NCBI GenBank assembly: GCA_030637365.1
Contig: DAOWGR010000112.1
Span: forward strand, 1-5,045
Origin: Elusimicrobiota bacterium
GTDB lineage: Bacteria; Elusimicrobiota; Elusimicrobia; Elusimicrobiales; UBA9959
DNA length: 5,045 nt
Direction: 5' to 3'
The notes beneath the pieces are model-generated. The model saw only the letters and a list, made by a program, of their open reading frames with translations. It did no database searches and was not told the DNA's origin. The position numbers and the translations under genes are program-made. Numbering within the stretch: the first letter of the stretch is position 1; each line of letters opens with the position of its first letter. This document shows, piece by piece, positions 1-5,045 of this stretch.

Positions 1-75
1 AGAAGGCTTGCCGATACTTTAAAAGGAGAATGCTGCGCTGTTGTTTTAACCGATAACACTTCCAATTATGAATAA
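1..75 (+). pseudogene. etfA: 5' part of etfA ending at a premature in-frame TAA
   Basis: Reading from base 1 gives RRLADTLKGECCAVVLTDN..., ending NYE then TAA (73-75). After the stop the same frame continues EIGAYGADKVYLVEN. The family normally runs through this region without interruption (pattern: ARxLADxLxGxxxAVVLGDN, then x(A/K)ELxAYGADKVYxxxx). Both flanks match in one frame, so the defect is a single nonsense codon rather than a frameshift. The usual residue here is charged or polar, and AAA, GAA or CAA would each be one base away from TAA. The true start and probably some 25-35 residues lie left of the window. TAA is used as the normal stop by etfA itself and by the kinase gene, so general reassignment of TAA is not supported. 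Confidence 0.75.
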
Positions 76-108
76 GAAATCGGAGCCTATGGCGCCGATA
101 AAGTTTAT

Positions 109-909
109 TTGGTGGAAAATTCAGAGCTTGCTGAGTATAATACCGATGTTTTTTCAATGGTGATAGTCGCTTTAATAAACAAGCATAAGCCGGGTATTTG
201 TCTTTATCCCGCCACCATTATGGGCAGAGATTTGGCGCCCAGAATCGCTACCGCGATTTATGTCGGACTTACGGCCGATTGCACGGGCTTATCAATTAAA
301 GACGGACTTCTTCTTCAATCAAGACCCGCTTTTGGCGGAAACATAATGGCGGATATTTTAAGTCCCAATTCCCGTCCTCAAATGGCGACAGTAAGGCCCA
401 ATGTCATGAAATTAAGCGAGTCTGCGGATAATGTGGCGGTAGTGATTAACGAAGATATTAAAATCAATAAAAATATCAAAAGAGTCAAGGTCATTGAAAG
501 AAAGATTGTTCATGATAAAGCATCGGCTAAAATAGAGAATTCCGATATCATAATTTCCGGCGGAAGAGGAATGAAAGATATTAATAAATTCAAAATTCTT
601 GAAGATTTGGCTTTTTCATTGGACGGCATGGTGGGCGCGTCAAGAGCCGCCGTTGACATGGGGTTTAAAGAAAAGAGCCGCCAAGTCGGTCAAAGCGGAA
701 CCACGGTGTCCCCCAAGCTTTATGTGGCCTGCGGCATATCCGGAGCGGTTCAGCATATTGTGGGAATGAAGTCTTCCGATATAATAATCGCCATAAATAA
801 AGATCCGAACGCGCCTATTTTTAATGTCGCCAAATACGGCATTGTGGGCGATGTTCACGATATTGTTCCCAAATTGATTAAGGCTGTTAAAAAAAGGGTG
901 AAAAAGTAA
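109..909 (+). CDS. etfA: Electron transfer flavoprotein alpha subunit (EtfA), uninterrupted 3' portion
   Basis: EtfA pairs with EtfB as a soluble FAD-containing heterodimer that carries electrons between flavin dehydrogenases, such as acyl-CoA dehydrogenases, and further acceptors. This stretch gives 266 residues. The rest of domain I is at residues 1-120, with the family motifs GRDLAPR (40-46), LTADCTG (54-60) and RPAFGGNIMA (72-81). The C-terminal FAD-binding domain follows at about 148-266. It has VGASRAAVD (175-183, Arg179), GQSGTTV (194-200), GISGAVQH (209-216, His216), AINKDPNAPIF (228-238, Asn230) and GIVGD (244-248, Asp248), so the FAD pocket looks intact. The first codon is only the nearest possible start (TTG at 109) after an in-frame TAA at 73-75. 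There is no ribosome binding site before it, and the homology continues unbroken upstream to position 1. I therefore read 1-909 as one etfA gene with a nonsense codon, either a real pseudogene or a sequence error. EtfA identity is very sure; an authentic start at 109 is unlikely. Confidence 0.9.
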   Translation: MVENSELAEYNTDVFSMVIVALINKHKPGICLYPATIMGRDLAPRIATAIYVGLTADCTGLSIKDGLLLQSRPAFGGNIMADILSPNSRPQMATVRPNVMKLSESADNVAVVINEDIKINKNIKRVKVIERKIVHDKASAKIENSDIIISGGRGMKDINKFKILEDLAFSLDGMVGASRAAVDMGFKEKSRQVGQSGTTVSPKLYVACGISGAVQHIVGMKSSDIIIAINKDPNAPIFNVAKYGIVGDVHDIVPKLIKAVKKRVKK

Positions 910-910
910 T

Positions 911-942
911 AAGCGCAAAAGCGCGGAAGCGCGAAAGCGGGT
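911..942 (+). repeat. Four tandem copies of an AAGCGCNN octamer with hairpin potential
   Basis: The spacer between etfA and the kinase gene is four head-to-tail 8-bp units at 911, 919, 927 and 935: AAGCGCAA, AAGCGCGG, AAGCGCGA, AAGCGGGT. The last unit has diverged. GCGC is self-complementary, so neighbouring units can pair as 4-bp stems with 4-base loops: AAAA (913-924), GGAA (921-932), and GAAA closed by three pairs (930-939). The last two loops fit the GNRA tetraloop pattern. No T-run follows, so it is not a classic intrinsic terminator. The array ends two bases before the kinase ATG and fills the space where a ribosome binding site would lie. A regulatory role is inference only. Confidence 0.7.
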
Positions 943-944
943 CT

Positions 945-3014
945 ATGAGTCTTTTTAATCGTCTTTTAACAATTGTTTTCGGTATAGGGCTGATTCCTAT
1001 AATTCCGACCGCCATTTTTTTATTTTATTATCAATCCGTCGCTAAAAACAATATACTCAAGCTTCATGAAAATATATCCTCCATGGCGTCCGCCATGGTT
1101 AAAAGGGATTTTAAGGATATAGATAAAAAACTTTCCGATATAACTTCCTTAAAAAAAAAGATACGGCCGGAAAGCGGCAAAAGAAAACTTGATGAATTTT
1201 TAAAAGATAATCCGCAATTTCTTCTCGCCGGCATTCTGGACGCCAAAGGCAGAGAAACAATAAAATCTTCAAGCGCTGAAATGAAAAGGAGGTTTGGGTT
1301 TCTTGATTTTTCCGAGAATTCCGTTTTTTTGAACGCTAAAAAACTAAAAAAAAACGCGATAGGAAATTTTGAAATCATATACGATTTGCCGATATGCGCC
1401 ATTGTGGCTCCGATTGGAGAAACGGAGCAATATTTTATAGGCGTTTTGAACCTTAAGGATATGCTGCTTAATCTTTCAAGCCAAAGAATAGGAGACAGCG
1501 GAAGGATATATATGTCGGATTTTGAAGGGAATTTATTCAATTTTAATAAAAAAATTCCGGTCATCGGCGCCAATGAGCTGAAAAAACTTTTTGAAAGCGG
1601 AAAGAAAAGTTCGGATTATATACCGTCAAATAAATTCGCGTATATAGGCTCCTTCAGTGAAATTCCGGAATTTAACACCGCCATTATAACTCTTGGAAAA
1701 AAGGGGGAAGCTTTTTACGGCATTAATCTTATAACCTCGCTCATTTTATTTTTCTTGCTCGCCATCGCCACGGTGTTTTATTTTTCCGCGCTTTTTTTCA
1801 GCAGAAAGCTTATTAATCCGGTTAAAGAGCTTATGATGGGAGCTAAGAGAGTTTCGGCTAAAAATTTCAGGATACCCGTTAAAGAAGAATCCGATTTTAC
1901 GGAATTTTCGTCTCTTATGAAATCCTTTAACGCCATGATGGAAGATGTCAACAAGTATCAGAATATGCAGGTGGAAAAGATAATAGAGGAAAAGCGCAAG
2001 GTGGATTTATTAATGGGTTTAATGCGGGACGCAGTTGTTCTCGCCGATTCAAACGGCATTCCTTTATACGCAAATAAAATCGCCAAAAATATTCTGAACA
2101 TTGAAGATGACGCTGAAGACAATCAAGGTAAGACTGACTTTAAGAGTTTGAAAATAAGCGATATTATTGAAATGAAAAAAAAGTCGGATATAATCGCCAT
2201 CGATTCCGGCTCAAAAGCCGGAAAAAAATATTATAGGGTGAATATTGAGCGATTGAAGTCCAAGACGGAAAACCCCGGCATATTTATGATAATGACCGAT
2301 ATTACTTTGGAACAAGAAATCGGAAAAATAAAGGAAGACTTTTTTCACTCGGTGGCTCATGATATACGCGTTCCGCTTTTAACCATGCAAGGCTATATTA
2401 AGCTTTTGGAAAATTCTTGCGAGCCGGAGAAAAAATCAGAGTATATTGAAAACATAAAGAGCTCAAGCAATCACCTTTTTGAATTATTGCGGAATATTCT
2501 TGACATATCGCGCATTGAAGCCGGTAATCTTAAGCCTGATTTTGAGGAAATAAAACTTGAAGATTTTTTAACCGATATAACGGAAAAATTTAAAATCCTT
2601 TATGACGAGAAAAAAATAGCGTTCAAATCGGTTTTTGAAGATATGGGTGAAATTTTTATTAAAGGCGATGAAAACCTTTTAAGAAGAGTTGTTGAAAATT
2701 TATTGTCAAACGCCCTTAAATTTACTCCCGCCGGAGGCAAGGTTGAATTTTTGTGCTTAAAAAATAAAAGTGTTTTGGAGATTTCCGTTGCCGACACCGG
2801 TCGCGGAATTCCCGGAGATAAATTGGATTTGATTTTTGAAAAATATGTTCAAGTTTTTGAAAATGACGACAGACGCGCGGGTTCCGGGCTTGGTTTGGCC
2901 ATAGCAAAAAAAATAATTGAGATGCATGGCGGCGATATACATGTCAAATCGGAGCCGGGCAAAGGCAGTGTTTTTAAGATTACTCTTCAAAAGAGGCCTA
3001 AAAACAGCTTTTAA
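945..3014 (+). CDS. Membrane sensor histidine kinase (Cache-like, HAMP, PAS, HisKA, HATPase_c)
   Basis: A complete 689-residue two-component sensor kinase of the inner membrane that autophosphorylates a histidine and passes the phosphate to a response regulator. TM1 is at about 9-29, followed by an extracytoplasmic sensor at about 32-258. The sensor contains a Cache-like strand pattern at 183-200 (GDSGRIYMSDFEGNLFNF). TM2 is at about 262-285, HAMP at about 286-337 (INPVKEL at 290-296), a coiled stretch at about 338-352, PAS at about 353-457, and HisKA at about 462-528 with phosphoacceptor His472 in SVAHDIRVPL. The HATPase_c domain spans about 575-684: N box ENLLSNALKFTP (584-595), G1 DTGRGIP (617-623), F box IFEKYVQVF (630-638) and G2 GSGLGLAI (646-653). 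Position His+4, usually Thr or Asn and linked to phosphatase activity, is Val476. The ATG at 945 begins immediately before TM1, and no in-frame start lies upstream. The preceding RBS is weak. No response regulator is adjacent. The exact Cache subtype and ligand cannot be told. Confidence 0.93.
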   Translation: MSLFNRLLTIVFGIGLIPIIPTAIFLFYYQSVAKNNILKLHENISSMASAMVKRDFKDIDKKLSDITSLKKKIRPESGKRKLDEFLKDNPQFLLAGILDAKGRETIKSSSAEMKRRFGFLDFSENSVFLNAKKLKKNAIGNFEIIYDLPICAIVAPIGETEQYFIGVLNLKDMLLNLSSQRIGDSGRIYMSDFEGNLFNFNKKIPVIGANELKKLFESGKKSSDYIPSNKFAYIGSFSEIPEFNTAIITLGKKGEAFYGINLITSLILFFLLAIATVFYFSALFFSRKLINPVKELMMGAKRVSAKNFRIPVKEESDFTEFSSLMKSFNAMMEDVNKYQNMQVEKIIEEKRKVDLLMGLMRDAVVLADSNGIPLYANKIAKNILNIEDDAEDNQGKTDFKSLKISDIIEMKKKSDIIAIDSGSKAGKKYYRVNIERLKSKTENPGIFMIMTDITLEQEIGKIKEDFFHSVAHDIRVPLLTMQGYIKLLENSCEPEKKSEYIENIKSSSNHLFELLRNILDISRIEAGNLKPDFEEIKLEDFLTDITEKFKILYDEKKIAFKSVFEDMGEIFIKGDENLLRRVVENLLSNALKFTPAGGKVEFLCLKNKSVLEISVADTGRGIPGDKLDLIFEKYVQVFENDDRRAGSGLGLAIAKKIIEMHGGDIHVKSEPGKGSVFKITLQKRPKNSF

Positions 3015-3088
3015 TTGCCGGCGCATTTATATAAAATAATCTATTGGCGAGTATGTTCGCGCGCATGGCGATTTTGCTGGATTACGGT

Positions 3089-3095
3089 GAAAGGG
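3089..3095 (+). promoter_or_regulatory. Ribosome binding site of the cyclase gene
   Basis: GAAAGGG lies seven bases ahead of the ATG at 3103. It is a purine-rich, partly Shine-Dalgarno-like sequence at normal spacing, and supports 3103 as the start, which also places the first membrane segment at the N-terminus. Confidence 0.5.
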
Positions 3096-3102
3096 TTTGT
3101 TT

Positions 3103-5045
3103 ATGAAAAAAACTGATAAATTTATACTTGGCATTGAGATTTTTTTTGTGTTTTTTATTTTGGCGAGTTGGTTTCTCTCCGCTTATAATACTGGTTGGAT
3201 GCCGGGTCTGGAAAATAAATGGAGTGATTTTATTTTTAGACATTATGTTGAAAAGTCCGCCGATAAAAGAATTTTTATAGCCGCCATAGATGAAAAAAGC
3301 ACAAAAGCTTTGGGGTATCCTCTAAAGAGAAGATATTATGGCGCTCTTATAGATAAATTGGGCAAATTGGGCGTAAAATCCATTGGTATGGACATCATGT
3401 TTTTTGAGCCGTATAGAGATAATCCTTTGGATGACAAAAGGTTGATAGCCGCCGTGAAGAAAAACGGAAATGTTACAAATCTTTTTGCCACATATATAGG
3501 CGCGGACGGTTATGACGAGATAAAAGTTCCTTTTTCCGATAAGCTTGCGGAATATAGCAGGTATATCGCGACTCCGAATGTTAATCAGGTCATGGATAGT
3601 GACGGCCATATTAGACGAATGCTTTTGTTTTTTAGCGAGGTTCCGTATTCAGACGCGCTTATCGGGGGAAAAGAATGTTTAAACAACAGATGCGAGGGGC
3701 TTCCAATGCCCAGTCTTTCCGCCGCGACTTACGCGACTTATAAGGACTTGCATATCGGTGAAGTTTTTCTAAGAAGCGAGGAAGACCTCTGTAAACCGCG
3801 GTATCTTAATTTTAGAAAACCCATAGGCTGGGGCGGAGAAAAAAGAAGTCACGGGCATATTTACAGGCGTATTTCAATCGTGGATATAATCAGAAATAAG
3901 CTGACAAAGGAAGAAAGAGAGATTATAAAAGGCGGCATTGCTCTTGTGGGTTCAACGACTTTGGGGGCTTATGATCACGCTCCGTCTCCTTTTGTGAAAC
4001 AAATGCCCGGAGTTGAATATCATGCCATGGCCGTTGATAATCTTTTGCACGATGATTATTTAAATCCCGTCAGCATGTGGCTTATGACATTGCTTTCGCT
4101 TATTTTTATTTTCGGTCCGTTTTTTTTAAGGAAATATTCAACCCTTACTATTTTTATTCCGGTTATTGCCACAAGCGTATTGCTTTATTTTTTGAATATA
4201 TATTTATTTACCAAAGGCGTCAAATTTCCTCCAATGGGCGTTTTTGTCAGCTTATGGCTTTCATTTATCGCCATAATGGTGCATAAAGCTTTTACCGAGG
4301 GCAAAGAAAAGGCGTGGATTAAAAATACATTCGGACAATATTTGTCTCCAAAGGTCGTTAAAGTTATAACCGAGGATCCGTCAAAGCTTAAACTCGGAGG
4401 CGATAAAAGAGACATGACGGTCTTTTTTTTGGATATCGCCCATTTTACAGCCATATCGGAGAAATTATCTCCGGAAGATCTTACCAAAATGCTTAATAAG
4501 TATCTTTCAGGATTTACCGATGTTATATTGAAATATGACGGCGTGGTGGATAAATATATCGGTGATTGCATAATGGCGTTTTGGAATGCTCCTTTGGATC
4601 AGGATAAGCACAGAACTTTGACATGTTTCGCGGCGATAGATTGTATTAAGGCGCTTGATAAGTTAAACAGCGAAACCTTGAAAGGTGAAGAACAGCCCGC
4701 CATTAGAATCGGATTGAATTCCGGTCAGATAGTGGTGGGAAACATGGGTTCAAATACCAGGTTGTCGTATACCGTGCTTGGCGATGCCGTAAATTTGGCA
4801 TCAAGGCTTGAAGGCGCGAATAAGTTTTTCGGCAGTAAAATAATGGTCAGTGAATTTACTTATGATGAAGCCCAAGAAGATGTTGAAGCCAGATTTTTAG
4901 GTCGGATAAGAGTAGTGGGCAAAGAATTGCCGGTAAAGGTTTATGAATTATTGGCCAAAAAAGGGGAGCTTTCCAAAGAAATCGCGAAATTGCTCGCGGA
5001 ATATAACAAAGGTTTGGATTTGTTTTATAAAGCCGATTATAAGAA
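3103..5045 (+). CDS. CHASE2-domain membrane adenylate cyclase (class III), 3' end outside window
   Basis: Predicted to make cAMP from ATP in the cytoplasm under control of an extracytoplasmic sensor. The frame is open for 647 codons to the window edge with no stop. TM1 is at about 7-27, followed by a CHASE2 domain at about 35-320. CHASE2 hallmarks include IFIAAIDEKS (57-66), GVKSIGMDIMFFEP (90-103), GIALVGSTT (278-286) and MPGVEYHAMAVDNLL (300-314). Three membrane segments follow at about 323-342, 347-370 and 375-397. The cyclase domain spans about 434-612. The metal-binding aspartates are Asp444 (FLDIAHFT) and Asp488 (VDKYIGD). The adenine-selecting pair is Lys484 and Thr557 (YTVLGD), and the ribose and transition-state residues are Asn564 and Arg568 (VNLASRLE). 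Lys/Thr favours ATP over GTP and the class IIIb group. His447 replaces the usual Gly of DIxGFT. After VYELL (614-618) a helical tail begins (LLAEYNKGLDLFYKADY), as in relatives with TPR-like tails, and is cut by the window. It lies 88 bp after the kinase gene on the same strand. Confidence 0.92.
   Translation, partial: MKKTDKFILGIEIFFVFFILASWFLSAYNTGWMPGLENKWSDFIFRHYVEKSADKRIFIAAIDEKSTKALGYPLKRRYYGALIDKLGKLGVKSIGMDIMFFEPYRDNPLDDKRLIAAVKKNGNVTNLFATYIGADGYDEIKVPFSDKLAEYSRYIATPNVNQVMDSDGHIRRMLLFFSEVPYSDALIGGKECLNNRCEGLPMPSLSAATYATYKDLHIGEVFLRSEEDLCKPRYLNFRKPIGWGGEKRSHGHIYRRISIVDIIRNKLTKEEREIIKGGIALVGSTTLGAYDHAPSPFVKQMPGVEYHAMAVDNLLHDDYLNPVSMWLMTLLSLIFIFGPFFLRKYSTLTIFIPVIATSVLLYFLNIYLFTKGVKFPPMGVFVSLWLSFIAIMVHKAFTEGKEKAWIKNTFGQYLSPKVVKVITEDPSKLKLGGDKRDMTVFFLDIAHFTAISEKLSPEDLTKMLNKYLSGFTDVILKYDGVVDKYIGDCIMAFWNAPLDQDKHRTLTCFAAIDCIKALDKLNSETLKGEEQPAIRIGLNSGQIVVGNMGSNTRLSYTVLGDAVNLASRLEGANKFFGSKIMVSEFTYDEAQEDVEARFLGRIRVVGKELPVKVYELLAKKGELSKEIAKLLAEYNKGLDLFYKADYK

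Noticed and set aside
73..75. Recoding of TAA as an amino acid
   Set aside because: TAA also ends the etfA and kinase genes at positions where the families normally end, and long frames use no internal TAA, so code reassignment is not supported.
640..918. 92-codon reverse-strand reading frame opposite etfA
   Set aside because: It lies fully opposite the conserved FAD-binding domain of EtfA and its protein resembles no family; it mirrors the coding pattern of the + strand.
1064..1573. 169-codon reverse-strand frame opposite the kinase sensor domain
   Set aside because: The + strand carries a continuous, domain-consistent kinase; the reverse product is Ser/Phe/Leu-rich low-complexity sequence, as expected from the complement of Lys- and Glu-rich codons.
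3015..3040. Promoter for the cyclase gene (TTGCCG near -35, AT-rich TATAAAAT/AATAAT near -10)
   Set aside because: The spacing between the best hexamers is 9 to 14 bases instead of about 17, and AT-rich patches are common here; not enough to call a promoter.
3015..3102. Intrinsic terminator between kinase and cyclase
   Set aside because: No GC-rich stem followed by a T-run is present; the small GCCGGC palindrome at 3017-3022 is too short, so co-transcription is not excluded.
4077..4286. 69-codon + strand frame in another phase within the cyclase gene
   Set aside because: It overlaps the membrane segments of the cyclase in a shifted frame; its aromatic-rich composition comes from T-rich codons read out of phase.
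4185..4571. 128-codon reverse-strand frame opposite the cyclase
   Set aside because: It is opposite the third membrane segment and the catalytic motifs of the cyclase, and shows no recognisable domain.

Overview
The window reads as AT-rich bacterial DNA with densely packed genes, all on the + strand. It holds three protein genes. In order they are the alpha subunit of an electron transfer flavoprotein (entering from the left edge), a complete membrane sensor histidine kinase, and a CHASE2-type membrane adenylate cyclase that runs off the right edge. Nothing identifies the species. The base composition and the mix of an anaerobe-style EtfA with Cache-PAS kinases and CHASE2 cyclases would fit a poorly characterised anaerobic lineage (for example Elusimicrobiota/Omnitrophota-like or deltaproteobacterial-like). 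That placement is a low-confidence inference.

Layout. Positions 1-909 encode EtfA, but the reading frame is interrupted by an in-frame TAA at 73-75, with clear EtfA-like sequence on both sides in the same frame. Positions 910-944 are a short spacer made almost entirely of four tandem copies of an 8-bp AAGCGCNN unit, which can fold into small alternative hairpins just ahead of the next start codon. Positions 945-3014 encode a 689-residue kinase (TM, extracytoplasmic Cache-like sensor, TM, HAMP, PAS, HisKA, HATPase_c). Positions 3015-3102 are an 88-bp spacer with a usable ribosome binding site at its end. Positions 3103-5045 encode a CHASE2 domain, three further membrane segments and a class III cyclase catalytic domain with its metal, adenine and transition-state residues present. 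The 3' end of that gene is outside the window.

How they fit together. The kinase and the cyclase are both membrane receptors with large extracytoplasmic sensor domains and cytoplasmic output domains, and they sit 88 bp apart on one strand. They may form one signalling locus with two outputs, phosphorelay and cAMP. No response regulator or cAMP-binding protein is visible, so partners are unknown. The EtfA gene is metabolic (electron transfer from acyl-CoA or similar dehydrogenases) and is probably a chance neighbour or the end of an upstream etfBA operon.

I see no mobile element, CRISPR array, RNA gene, or convincing terminator. No previously undescribed system is evident. The points most worth checking are the nonsense codon in etfA, the octamer repeat in front of the kinase, and the His in place of the usual Gly in the cyclase metal-binding motif.
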